A DNA stretch of 64,000 nt from contig NZ_JACHTE010000002.1 of NCBI RefSeq assembly GCF_014145395.1, positions 62,001-126,000 of the forward strand, in the 5' to 3' direction. A program made the position numbers and the translations under genes. The DNA is from Marilutibacter penaei (GTDB taxonomy: Bacteria > Pseudomonadota > Gammaproteobacteria > Xanthomonadales > Xanthomonadaceae). The notes below the pieces were generated by a model. That model was not told where the DNA came from. It was given only the letters and a program-made list of their open reading frames with translations, and ran no database searches. The stretch's first letter is position 1, and each line of letters opens with the position of its first letter. Below, one piece after another: positions 26,734-35,097 of the stretch.

Positions 26734-26744
26734 CACAGATACGG
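26734..26744 (-). promoter_or_regulatory. Shared upstream motif, copy 1
   Basis: CACAGATACGG on the + strand, with CACATGC 6 bases further on. The same 11-mer, with CACATGC one base away, occurs upstream of the second beta-helix gene at 29621-29631. It lies about 93 bases before the proposed start, a position suited to regulation. Confidence 0.45.
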
Positions 26745-26809
26745 CAAATGCACATGCCTGAATGACATTCCCCCTTGTTCATGTGAAGAGTCATTCATTG
26801 TTCATTCAT

Positions 26810-26841
26810 AAAAAGGGCGGCGACCGTGGTGGCCGCCGCCC
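26810..26841 (-). terminator. Rho-independent terminator of the second beta-helix gene
   Basis: Read on the - strand, an 11-bp stem (GGGCGGCGGCC with GGTCGCCGCCC, one G-U pair) closes an ACCAC loop and is followed by five T residues, 25 bases after the stop. It insulates the two beta-helix genes from each other. Confidence 0.85.
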
Positions 26842-26865
26842 GGGGGTGTTGCGGGTCCCAGGCAT

Positions 26866-29520
26866 CTATTGGACGGAGAACTGCACCTCGTCCGTGACCG
26901 TTTCGCCGTTGCGCGTCGCCGTCGCCTTCACGGTCCAGGTCCCCGTCGGGGTCCACCACCACCACCGGCTCAGCGACTTGCTGGCACGTGCCACGCCGGC
27001 ATTGTTGGTGCGTGCGCTGAAGGTTTCCCGGGCGCCCCAGGGGGACGTGATTTCGAAGGTCACCGGTACGCCGGAGAGGACGTTGGTGCCCAGTGCGACC
27101 CGGGAGGTCATGGTCACCGTCTGGCCCCTGCGATAGGTCGAACGGTCCGTGCTCAATACCTGTTCCAGCTCACCGGCGGCCGGCGGGGGCTGCTGGGCCT
27201 GGACCGCGTACGTGGCCGTATCGCTGGCGCTGTGCACGTTGCCCACGGCGCTGCCGATGCCCGCGCCCACCGCATGGGTGCCTGCCGGGGCCTGGCTGCT
27301 GGACGTCACGTCCAGCGTGGTGCTGGTGGAGGCGCCTGCGGCGAGGGTGATCCGGCTCTGGCCCAGCGCCACGTTCCAGCCCGCGGGCACGCTGCCGGCG
27401 ACGTCGAAGGCGGTGCTGGCACAGGCGGCGGTATCACGGTTGGCCACGGTGAGGGTGTAGCGGACCGTCGTGCCCGCCGGGACGGCGGCGGTCGGTCCAC
27501 TGAGGCTCACGCCCGGGGCGTTGCGGGTGCAGACTGCGGCCGGCGCCTGGACGGTGTAGGTGGCGGACGCATTCCGGGTGTGCACGTTGCCGGCGCTGCT
27601 GCCGATGCCAATGCCGATCCCGTAGCCGCCGGCAGTGGCGCTGGCCGGCGAGGTGACGTCAAGACGGGCGGTGGTGCTCGCGCCGGGAGCCAATGCGACG
27701 GCGTTGCGGCTCAGGGCGCCGTTCCAGCCTGCCGGAACGCTGCGGGCCAGGTTGAAGGTGCTGGTGCCGCAGGCTTCGCTGTCGCGGTTGGACACCGTCA
27801 CGGTGTAGGCGATGGTGCTGCCAGCCGAGACGGGCGCGCTGGAACCGGAGAGGCCCAGCGTCGGTGCGCTGCGCTCGCAGACCGGCTCCGGTTCGGGGTT
27901 CCCGCCTTCCTGCAGCTCCACCGCACCGATGTCCGCGGCGGCGCCCGAGGGACGCGGGTTGCCGAAGAAGTCGCGGGTGATGGCGGCCAGGTAGGGTGCC
28001 TTGTCGACCAGCGGGCTGCCGCCCTGGGGGGTCGCGTCGAAGTTCGCCATGCTCGCATTGACCAGTTTCGGGTCGTTGCAGACACTGCCGCCCGGACACT
28101 GCCCGGACTTGACGTTCCAGAACAGGTTGCCGGCGTAGTTCACCTTCGCCGACGAGTTGTAGGCGTAATGGCCACAGGTGAGCTCGGGGGCCTGGCGCCA
28201 GTCCGTGCGGCCGATCAGCGCATTGTTCTGGATGTTGAGGTTGGTGGACGACGAGCCGGATTCGCTGAGGATCAGGCAGTCGCCCTCACCGGTGATGGTG
28301 TTGTGCCGGATGTCGACGTTCTGGCCCGCTACCAGGCCGACCGAGATGGTGTTGCCCAGTGCACGGCAGAGGTCGCTGTCGTTCATCGAGCCCTGGCCGT
28401 CGAAGTACGCGCAATTGCCGACCACGACCGAGTTCTCGATGGTGGCGCGGCCGTACGTCTTCAGCTGGTTGCCGGCATTGCCAACGGCATGGGTGCGGCG
28501 CACCGTCACCGAGGAGTTGCTGGCACCGTCCATGTACAGCAGGTCAAGGCCGTCGGACGTGTTGTGGTGGATGTAGCTGTCTTCGATCAGCCAGTGGCCG
28601 CCGGTGCGCGCGGTGCCGAGGCCATCGCCGTAGCCGCCGCCATTCTGTGCCCAGCAGGCCCAGGGCGTGCCGTCGAGCTTCTCGCCGCAGCCGTTGAAGC
28701 CGATCTCGACGTCGCGCATGACGATGTTGCCGCTGTTGGAGCTGTTCGCGCCGATGTCGCCATCCCAGCCTGCCCAGCCATTGGCGACGATCTTCACCCG
28801 CTCCAGCGTCCAGTCGGTGAGGCCGCCGGCGATGATGCCGCGGTTGGCCAGTCCGTGGATGTCGAGGTCGTGCAGGTGGACGTTCCTCGAGTTCGACGCA
28901 CTGATGCCGGACGACGCCCATTTGCCGTAGGGCGCGCTGTTGCGCCGGCATTGCGCCGCGGCGTTGCTGTGGAACTCGACGCAGTCGCTCTTGTCGGTGA
29001 TCTCCAGGTGGCCGATCTCGACGTTCGAGCTGCCGTTGAGGTTGATGATCTCGCGCACGCGCTCGTTGCCCCAGAGCACGGCCGGATTGTCCGGATCCTG
29101 GCCGAGGATCCGGGTCGGCTTGTCGACGCTGGGTCCGCTGGGTACCGGCGGCAGGTAGCAGTCCCACGCGCCGACCGCGTAGCAGCGACCGCCATTGGCG
29201 CCCGGCGCATCGAGGCCGATGGCGTATTCGCCCGGCGCGATGTAGACCGTGTCGCCGCCATTGATGCGGGCCGCGCCGGAGGCGGGAAGGGCCTGGTGCA
29301 GGGAGTTCCAGGCGCAGGCCTGGTTGTTGCCGCTACCGGGGTATGGCGCGTCGGAGGTGCCGGTGCACTGCGCGGCGCTGCCGCCGTCGGTACGGATGAA
29401 GTAGGTCGTGGCCTGTGCGGCGCTGGTGGCACCCAGGGCCAAGGCCAGGAGCGTGAGCGAAACAGTCCACCTGCGCGGGCGACGCGTCGCCTGCGCACGG
29501 GGCTTGGGAAGAGGGAACAT
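26866..29520 (-). CDS. Secreted parallel beta-helix protein with Ig-like domains
   Basis: An 884-residue paralogue of the preceding gene. A basic N-terminus and hydrophobic stretch give a signal peptide ending SAAQA (about residue 37). The beta-helix (40-590) is nearly the same as in the first copy, with one segment of about 60 residues identical. It is followed by two NEW3-like domains and a C-terminal Ig-like domain with an unusual RWWWW tryptophan run instead of the FG-GAP tail. GGAG 7 bases before the ATG fixes the start. It has its own upstream region (157 bases) and a strong terminator, so it is a single-gene unit. It probably acts on or binds extracellular polysaccharide; no enzyme family can be named with certainty. 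Confidence 0.82.
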   Translation of the reverse strand: MFPLPKPRAQATRRPRRWTVSLTLLALALGATSAAQATTYFIRTDGGSAAQCTGTSDAPYPGSGNNQACAWNSLHQALPASGAARINGGDTVYIAPGEYAIGLDAPGANGGRCYAVGAWDCYLPPVPSGPSVDKPTRILGQDPDNPAVLWGNERVREIINLNGSSNVEIGHLEITDKSDCVEFHSNAAAQCRRNSAPYGKWASSGISASNSRNVHLHDLDIHGLANRGIIAGGLTDWTLERVKIVANGWAGWDGDIGANSSNSGNIVMRDVEIGFNGCGEKLDGTPWACWAQNGGGYGDGLGTARTGGHWLIEDSYIHHNTSDGLDLLYMDGASNSSVTVRRTHAVGNAGNQLKTYGRATIENSVVVGNCAYFDGQGSMNDSDLCRALGNTISVGLVAGQNVDIRHNTITGEGDCLILSESGSSSTNLNIQNNALIGRTDWRQAPELTCGHYAYNSSAKVNYAGNLFWNVKSGQCPGGSVCNDPKLVNASMANFDATPQGGSPLVDKAPYLAAITRDFFGNPRPSGAAADIGAVELQEGGNPEPEPVCERSAPTLGLSGSSAPVSAGSTIAYTVTVSNRDSEACGTSTFNLARSVPAGWNGALSRNAVALAPGASTTARLDVTSPASATAGGYGIGIGIGSSAGNVHTRNASATYTVQAPAAVCTRNAPGVSLSGPTAAVPAGTTVRYTLTVANRDTAACASTAFDVAGSVPAGWNVALGQSRITLAAGASTSTTLDVTSSSQAPAGTHAVGAGIGSAVGNVHSASDTATYAVQAQQPPPAAGELEQVLSTDRSTYRRGQTVTMTSRVALGTNVLSGVPVTFEITSPWGARETFSARTNNAGVARASKSLSRWWWWTPTGTWTVKATATRNGETVTDEVQFSVQ

Positions 29521-29620
29521 GGGGGAACTCCAGAACGGTCATGCAGGGGAAGTGGCTCGCTTCCCTGTGAACCGTGCTGGAATTCTGAGGCCCGGCATGG
29601 TGCGAATCTGGCGTGTCCGC

Positions 29621-29631
29621 CACAGATACGG
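29621..29631 (-). promoter_or_regulatory. Shared upstream motif, copy 2
   Basis: CACAGATACGG followed after one base by CACATGC, about 100 bases before the start of the second beta-helix gene. See the copy at 26734-26744. No copy was seen before the third paralogue, which follows an acetyltransferase gene. Confidence 0.45.
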
Positions 29632-29678
29632 TCACATGCGGACGCTCCGCGTCACACAAACAAGTGCTTGATTCGTAT

Positions 29679-31394
29679 TCATTTTTCTGAACCCGCGTTC
29701 AGTGCCTGGCGCCCGCGCGGTCGCTGCACCGCGCCGATATCCGGGGTGTCGGCAATGAACAGGCGTCCTTCAAGATCGAAGCGGTTCCCTTCACGGTCCG
29801 GCACGCCGGCGCCGAGCACCGGGCTGTCGCCCAGGGGCATCGGGTCGAACGCGTCGAACCCGGCATTCGCGAGTTTCGGATCCTCGCATCGACTGTCGCC
29901 GGGACACTGCCCGCCCTTCACGTGCCAGAACAGGTTGCCCGCGTAGCTCACGCGTGCCGGGGACTGGTGCGCATAGTGACCACAGGCAAGCTCCGGAGAC
30001 TGCCGCCAGTCGATCCGTCCCAGCAGGATGTTGTTGGCAAGGATCAGCTGGCTGGAAGGGTCGCCCCCCTCGCTGAGCACCAGGCAATCGCCTTCCCCGG
30101 TGATCGTGTTGTGGCGCAGCTCCGCCGGCTGGCCCTCCACCAGCCCGATCGACAGTGCGTTGCCCCGCGCGCGGCAGAGGTCGTCCGCCTGCATTCGCCC
30201 CTGGCCTTCGAAATACGCACAGTTGCCCACGACCACCGAACTCTCGATCAATGCGCGCCCCTGGGTCTTGACCTGGTTGCCCGCGTTGCCTTCCGCCCGC
30301 ACACGGCGGATCGTCACGGAACTGTCCGCACTGCCATCCATGTACAGCAGGTCGACGCCGTCGGACGTGTTGTGGTGGACGTGGCTGTCCTCGATCAGCC
30401 AGTGGCCGCCCGTGCGCGCCGTGCCGAGGCCATCGCCATAGCCGCCCGCGTTTTGGGCCCAGCACGCCCAGGGCGTGCCGTCGAGGGTCTCGCCGCAGCC
30501 GTTGAAGCCGATCTCGACGTGCCGCAGCACGATGTCGCCGCTGTTGGAGCTTCCGTCGCCGATGTCGCCGTCCCAGCCCGCCCAGCCGTTGGCTTGGATC
30601 CTGACGCGTTCGACGGTCCAGTCCGTGAGCCCGCCGGCGATGATGCCGCGATTCGCGAGGCCATGGATGTCGAGGTCGTGCAGCCAGACCTTGCGGGAAG
30701 CCGAAGCGCTGATGCCGGACGATGCCCACTCGCCGAACGGAGCGGCATCGCGTTCGCATTTCGCGGTCGGGTCCGCGTGGAACTCCACGCACGGACTGCC
30801 ATCCGTCAGGACCAGGTGGGCGACCTCAACGTTGGCGCTGCCATTGAGGTCCAACAGGTGGCTGACACGTTCGTGGCCGCGCAGGACGGGCGGACGCGCG
30901 GGATCCTGGCCGAGGATGCGGGTGGGGGTGCGGGCATCCGGTCCGCCCGGCACCGGCGCAAGGTGGCAATCCCAGGGGGCGTCGGCATAGCAGCGTCCCC
31001 CCAATGCCCCGGGCGCATGGACGCCGAGCGGATACGTGCCGGGTGCGACATAGAGCGTGTCCCCCCCCTTGATGCGCGCCTCTCCGGTCGACGGAAGCGC
31101 GTGGTGCAGCGAATTCCAGGCACAGGCCTGGCGTGTTCCCCGCCCCGGGTAGGGGGCATCGGCGGTGCCGGTGCACTGGTCCGCCTCTCCACCGTCGACG
31201 CGGACGTAGTACGCCGTTCCATGCGGCGTCGAGTCGAAGGGGGGCGGGGGGACGGGAGGTGCCGGCGCGGCCGCGGGTACGCCCATCGCCGTCGCCGCCG
31301 GCGTGGACTCCGGATCCGCGTTCACGCAGCCCGCGGCCAGAAGCCCGCCGCCCAGCACCAGGATCCAGCGGAGGCGGCCGGCGGGCGCGATCAT
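29679..31394 (-). CDS. Parallel beta-helix lipoprotein
   Basis: Third paralogue, 571 residues, reduced to the beta-helix alone. The signal ends in LLAAGC, so Cys23 would be lipidated, and a Pro/Ala linker (about 30-55) leads to the YYVRVDGGE start of the helix. It keeps the Cys pairs and the DIHGLANRG and NGWAGWDGDI blocks of the other copies but is more diverged. It lacks the NEW3, Ig and FG-GAP domains. Its ATG overlaps the stop of the acetyltransferase gene, so the two are co-translated. Membrane anchoring suggests it acts in the periplasm or at the outer membrane on the nascent polymer, while the other two act outside. The fold is clear; the activity is not. Confidence 0.82.
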   Translation of the reverse strand: MIAPAGRLRWILVLGGGLLAAGCVNADPESTPAATAMGVPAAAPAPPVPPPPFDSTPHGTAYYVRVDGGEADQCTGTADAPYPGRGTRQACAWNSLHHALPSTGEARIKGGDTLYVAPGTYPLGVHAPGALGGRCYADAPWDCHLAPVPGGPDARTPTRILGQDPARPPVLRGHERVSHLLDLNGSANVEVAHLVLTDGSPCVEFHADPTAKCERDAAPFGEWASSGISASASRKVWLHDLDIHGLANRGIIAGGLTDWTVERVRIQANGWAGWDGDIGDGSSNSGDIVLRHVEIGFNGCGETLDGTPWACWAQNAGGYGDGLGTARTGGHWLIEDSHVHHNTSDGVDLLYMDGSADSSVTIRRVRAEGNAGNQVKTQGRALIESSVVVGNCAYFEGQGRMQADDLCRARGNALSIGLVEGQPAELRHNTITGEGDCLVLSEGGDPSSQLILANNILLGRIDWRQSPELACGHYAHQSPARVSYAGNLFWHVKGGQCPGDSRCEDPKLANAGFDAFDPMPLGDSPVLGAGVPDREGNRFDLEGRLFIADTPDIGAVQRPRGRQALNAGSEK

Positions 31395-31948
31395 GCGCCT
31401 TCGTCCTCCCGTGGGGGAAGGGGCGACATGCGGATGGCCGCGCCGACCACGCGCATGCGGTCGGGCACGTCCTTGGTGACCACCGTGTTGGCGCCGATGA
31501 CCACGCCATTGCCGATCCGTACGTCGCCGATCACCTTGGCACCGGTGCCGATGTAGACGTCGTCGCCGATGTCGGGCCAGCGGGTCGACTTTCCGGCGCC
31601 CTTGAAGCCCAGCGTCACGCCCTGGCCCACCGACAGGTTCCGGCCCGCATCGCCGTGCAGGAAGATGCCGCCGAAGTGCCCGATATAGAGCCCCGGGCCG
31701 ATGCGTGCGCTGGCGGGAATGGAGATTCCGAACAGGAGTTCGGTCGGGACATGGAGCAGGTGGTAAACGACCTTGAACGGCAGCGCGAACAGCCCGGGTC
31801 GAACGCTCCGTGTCCAGCGTCCATAGCGGTAGATGGCGACCGCGATGAAGCCGTGGGTCAGCGCCGCGCGCAGGCGCGCCAGCCGGGGCCCTCCGGCAAG
31901 GGCGACGCGGTGGTATCGCGCGAAGTCCTGGCGCAATGTTTCAAACAT
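31391..31948 (-). CDS. Hexapeptide-repeat O-acetyltransferase
   Basis: A 185-residue left-handed beta-helix enzyme of the serine acetyltransferase type, expected to add acetyl groups from acetyl-CoA to a sugar or amino sugar of the polysaccharide. Imperfect hexapeptide repeats run from about residue 90 (ARIGPGLYIGHFGG, VGQGVTLG, IGDDVYIGTGAKVIG, IGANTVV). I start it at ATG 31948 (MFETLRQ), with GGGGAG 9 bases upstream; extending further would run into the divergent ydcF promoter region. It overlaps the downstream beta-helix lipoprotein gene by four bases. The exact acceptor is unknown. Confidence 0.8.
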   Translation of the reverse strand: MFETLRQDFARYHRVALAGGPRLARLRAALTHGFIAVAIYRYGRWTRSVRPGLFALPFKVVYHLLHVPTELLFGISIPASARIGPGLYIGHFGGIFLHGDAGRNLSVGQGVTLGFKGAGKSTRWPDIGDDVYIGTGAKVIGDVRIGNGVVIGANTVVTKDVPDRMRVVGAAIRMSPLPPREDEGA

Positions 31949-32020
31949 GCGGTGATGCTCCCCGTGCCGGGTCGGGATGGATGCTGGGCATGAACGGTGC
32001 GGCATGCAAGACTGCCGGGC

Positions 32021-32806
32021 ATGTCGCACATCTTCCTTTCGCCCTTGACGCTCGCCGTGCTCGGCGGCCTGGTCCTGTGGGCGACGTGGCGCCCCCTGCC
32101 GCGTGTGCTGAAAGCGGTGGGCCTGCTGTCATGGCTGGCCCTGCTGGCGCTGTGCGCCCCGGTGGGCGCCAATCTCCTGGTGCGCCATGTGGAAGGGAGC
32201 ATCGATCCCGTGTACCGCTGCGAGGCGCCGCGCGGCGCGCCGGTGGTGGTGCTGTCCGGCGGGCTGGAGCGCGAGCCGGTGGCGGTGGACGACCACGTCG
32301 CGCTGGCACCGGAAACCTGGCGCCGCCTCCAGGCGGGCATCCGTTTCAGGCGGGCGCAGGGCGAAGGACCGCTGGTGCTGGTGGGAGGTGGACCCTACGC
32401 GGTCAAGGAGGCCGATGTCATGGCGGATCTTGCCGCGGCCTGGGGCATGGCGCCCGGCGACGTGCGGGTGGAGCGGTGGTCGAGGGATACCTGGGAAAAC
32501 GCGAGCGGATACGCGGCCATGGCCGGGCCGGAAGCCGGTCCCGCATGGCTGGTGACCTCGGCCCTGCACATGCCGCGGGCGGTGACCGCGTTCCGCGCGG
32601 CCGGCGTGCAGGTCTGCGTGCACCCCAGTCATAGCCACTACGTGGCTCCCGGCGAGCTGGGCTATTACATCCCGCAGGTGACGGCCATCGAGAAGAGCCG
32701 GCGCGCCCTGCACGAATGGCTCGGGCAGCATGTCTACCGGTACCGCGCATCGCGTGAAGGTGCATCCCCGGCCGTTCATGCCGCACCGGGCAGCAGTTCA
32801 TCATAA
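32021..32806 (+). CDS. YdcF/SanA-type DUF218 membrane protein
   Basis: A 261-residue protein with two N-terminal membrane helices (about 5-55) and a DUF218 domain (VVVLSGGLE, LVLVGGG, SRDTWENA, TSALHMPRA). Family members (ElyC, SanA, YdcF) are linked to envelope and undecaprenyl-phosphate homeostasis. ATG 32021 is chosen; a GTG at 31997 in the same frame is possible, and neither has a strong ribosome site. It diverges from the acetyltransferase, and its last 31 bases overlap the 3' end of the converging glycosyltransferase gene. It is the only + strand gene inside the right half of the locus. Confidence 0.78.
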   Translation: MSHIFLSPLTLAVLGGLVLWATWRPLPRVLKAVGLLSWLALLALCAPVGANLLVRHVEGSIDPVYRCEAPRGAPVVVLSGGLEREPVAVDDHVALAPETWRRLQAGIRFRRAQGEGPLVLVGGGPYAVKEADVMADLAAAWGMAPGDVRVERWSRDTWENASGYAAMAGPEAGPAWLVTSALHMPRAVTAFRAAGVQVCVHPSHSHYVAPGELGYYIPQVTAIEKSRRALHEWLGQHVYRYRASREGASPAVHAAPGSSSS

Positions 32807-33981
32807 CGTGCCAGCAGGTGCCGGCCAATGGCCTCCCAGCCATAGTGCCGTTCGGCCTGCCGGCGTGCCTCCACGCCGAGTTGGCTCGCCAGCGCGGGCT
32901 GCTCCATGAGCGAGACCACCGCGTCGGCGAATGCCTGCGGCTGGTCGGCATAACGTGCGCTGATCCCGTCGTCCAGGCGGATCCCTTCACTGCCGATGGA
33001 CGTCGTGACGATGGGCTTGCCCAATGCCATGGCCTCCAGCACCTTGAGCCGCGTTCCGCTGCCGGCGCGGAGCGGAACGACATACACCGCTGCGTCGTGC
33101 ACGACGGGCCGCAGGTCGGGCACGAAGCCCGCCAGGCGCACATGGCGCTCCAGGCCTGCGGGTACGTCCAGGCCCTCGGAGCGTCCCACGACCACGAATT
33201 CCGCGTCGCTGCGTTGCGCGACGATGCGCGGCAATACGTCGCGCATGAACCAGGCGACGCCATCGCGGTTCGGGAACCAGCCCATCTGTCCCACGAACAC
33301 CATGCGTGACGGTGCGCCGGGCGGCGTGCCGGCCGGGCGGTTGGCCTCCAGGTCGACGCCGTTGGGGACCACGCTCACGGGTGTGCGCGGGGCCAGGTCC
33401 CGCAACTGGACGGCATCGTCTTCGGAGCACGCGAGCACCGCATCGGCGCGTTGGCAGGCCCAACGCTCGAAGCGCCGCAGTTTGTCCACCTGGCCTGCAA
33501 GGTAACGGCGCGCGAGACGCCGCGGCTCCACCTCCGCGCGTTTGGCGAGCAGTCGATGCTCCACATTGTGCGCGTTGAGGACCACCGGGACCCCCGCCGG
33601 AATGCAGTCCACATGGGCGAACAGCGGCAGCATGTCGAAGTGGACCAGGTCCGCCTGCAACGCCAGGCGCCGCAAGGCGTCGCGCAACGGGCGCGAACTG
33701 TACTTGCAGGCGATGAACGGATGCCGGCCCGACAGGCCGCGCACGAGGGCCGATGCCATCGCGACGCGGGATTGTTCGCCCGGGATCGGGAACACATGGA
33801 CATCGTGCAGCGTGCTGCGGAAGTCTGGATCGTCGGCGCGACCATCATCGTCGCGGCGGAAGCTGAGCAGGGTCACCTGGTGCCGGCCTGCCATCGCTTT
33901 CAGCAGATGCCACGAGCGGAGCTGGTGGCCTTCGCTGGGCGGCCACGGCAGTCGACTGGTCAGGGCGAGGATCCGTGCCAT
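32776..33981 (-). CDS. GT4-type glycosyltransferase (Stp1-like)
   Basis: A 401-residue GT-B glycosyltransferase adding a sugar to the lipid-linked repeat unit in the cytoplasm. The N-terminal LALTSRLPWPPSEGHQLRSW and the HNVEHRL and QADLVHFDMLPLF blocks resemble the sugar transferase called Stp1 in exosortase-associated loci. The C-terminal half has VVPNGVDLE, FVGQMGWFPNRDGV and the nucleotide-binding acidic motif LRAGSGTRLKVLEAMA. Its ATG directly follows the TGA of the upstream GT2 gene. It is the last gene of the long - strand operon. Confidence 0.85.
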   Translation of the reverse strand: MARILALTSRLPWPPSEGHQLRSWHLLKAMAGRHQVTLLSFRRDDDGRADDPDFRSTLHDVHVFPIPGEQSRVAMASALVRGLSGRHPFIACKYSSRPLRDALRRLALQADLVHFDMLPLFAHVDCIPAGVPVVLNAHNVEHRLLAKRAEVEPRRLARRYLAGQVDKLRRFERWACQRADAVLACSEDDAVQLRDLAPRTPVSVVPNGVDLEANRPAGTPPGAPSRMVFVGQMGWFPNRDGVAWFMRDVLPRIVAQRSDAEFVVVGRSEGLDVPAGLERHVRLAGFVPDLRPVVHDAAVYVVPLRAGSGTRLKVLEAMALGKPIVTTSIGSEGIRLDDGISARYADQPQAFADAVVSLMEQPALASQLGVEARRQAERHYGWEAIGRHLLARYDELLPGAA

Positions 33982-35097
33982 TCAGTGTTTCTTCCATAGG
34001 CGTTGGCTGTTGCCCGCCAATGACGCGGGCAGCGACAGCAGTGCCGCCGAATTGAGCATGAGGAAGGTGCCCGCTGCAGGCAGCAGGGGTACCTGGCGGG
34101 CAAGGGCGGGCTTCATCCAGGCCAGGGCTGCCAGTGCGTAAGCGGCCAGCTGGAGGGCGAACAGGAGGCGGTAGGGCAGGGGCGGCGCGAGCGCCGAGGC
34201 CAGCAGCGCGAGCAGCAGCGCCCACGGCACCAGGAGCCGAAGCAGCTTGTGCGATACCCAGGCGAGGAACACCGGGTTGCGTGCCGGGTGGAGCAGCCAG
34301 GGCAGGCGGGCGATCAATTGCCAGTTTCCCGCGAGGGTGCGCAACTTGCGCCGGAACTCCTCGCCCAGCGTCGCGCTGGCGCTGTCGATCGCGACGGCGT
34401 CGCGTGCCATCCATGTGTACTGTCCCGCACGCAGGGTTTGCAGCGGCGTCCACATGTCGTCAAGCACGGTGCCGGGAGGCATCGGTACGTACAGGGCCCG
34501 CCTGACGGCGTGGATCGCGCCGCTTGCTCCATGCAGCCAGCCCAGGCGGGCCTCGTCGGAACGGAGCCGGGTCTCCATCTTCCAGTACAGGCCGGGGTTG
34601 CCCGCGCCCTCGCCGATGACCAGTTCGCCCGAGACACCGCCCACCCGCGGGTCCGCCATTGGTGCCACCAGGGCGCGGAGCGCGCCGGGTGCGAAGCGCT
34701 GCCGTGCATCCGCGAACACCAGGACCCCGTGGCGCGCCGCCGCCGCCGCCGCGTTGAGCGCGACCGCCTTTCCGCCATTCGGTTGCAGGTCCAGAACGCG
34801 CACGCGTGGATCATCCAGTTGCGCGGCATGCACGGTACCGTCGGTGCTGCCATCGCTGGCCACGATCACTTCGATGCAGTCGCCTGGGTAGTCCTGGGCC
34901 AGGATGTCCCGCACCCGGGCGGCGATCCGCGCCTCCTCGTTGCACGCAGCCACCAGCACGCTCACGGGCGGCGCGACGTCCTGCGGCGCGGGGGTGCGTC
35001 CCCGGGCCCTCGCCAGCAGCGCGACCATCACCGGGTAGCCGGCATAGGCGTACACCACCAGCGCGAGGCAGGACCAGAACACGACGATCGCGGTCAT
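33982..35097 (-). CDS. GT2-family membrane glycosyltransferase
   Basis: A 371-residue GT-A glycosyltransferase with one N-terminal helix, the catalytic domain from PVSVLVAACNEEARI (about 45), ASDGSTDGT and FADARQR as acidic metal-binding motifs, a later DDMW block, and three to four C-terminal helices (about 270-365). This layout resembles processive or repeat-unit glycosyltransferases of capsule and exopolysaccharide loci. It overlaps the deacetylase upstream by four bases. The helices may help pass the sugar chain to the membrane, but the number of sugars it adds cannot be deduced. Confidence 0.85.
   Translation of the reverse strand: MTAIVVFWSCLALVVYAYAGYPVMVALLARARGRTPAPQDVAPPVSVLVAACNEEARIAARVRDILAQDYPGDCIEVIVASDGSTDGTVHAAQLDDPRVRVLDLQPNGGKAVALNAAAAAARHGVLVFADARQRFAPGALRALVAPMADPRVGGVSGELVIGEGAGNPGLYWKMETRLRSDEARLGWLHGASGAIHAVRRALYVPMPPGTVLDDMWTPLQTLRAGQYTWMARDAVAIDSASATLGEEFRRKLRTLAGNWQLIARLPWLLHPARNPVFLAWVSHKLLRLLVPWALLLALLASALAPPLPYRLLFALQLAAYALAALAWMKPALARQVPLLPAAGTFLMLNSAALLSLPASLAGNSQRLWKKH

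Noticed and set aside
26736-26760. Sigma-54 promoter upstream of the first beta-helix gene
   Set aside because: GGCAT and TTGC are present on the - strand, but the spacing between the GG and GC elements is 11 bases instead of 10, and the element is not found before the paralogue.
26869-29946. Long + strand open frame (1025 codons) opposite the second beta-helix gene
   Set aside because: Same antisense effect. The - strand frame has a signal peptide, a ribosome site and clear homology to its paralogues.
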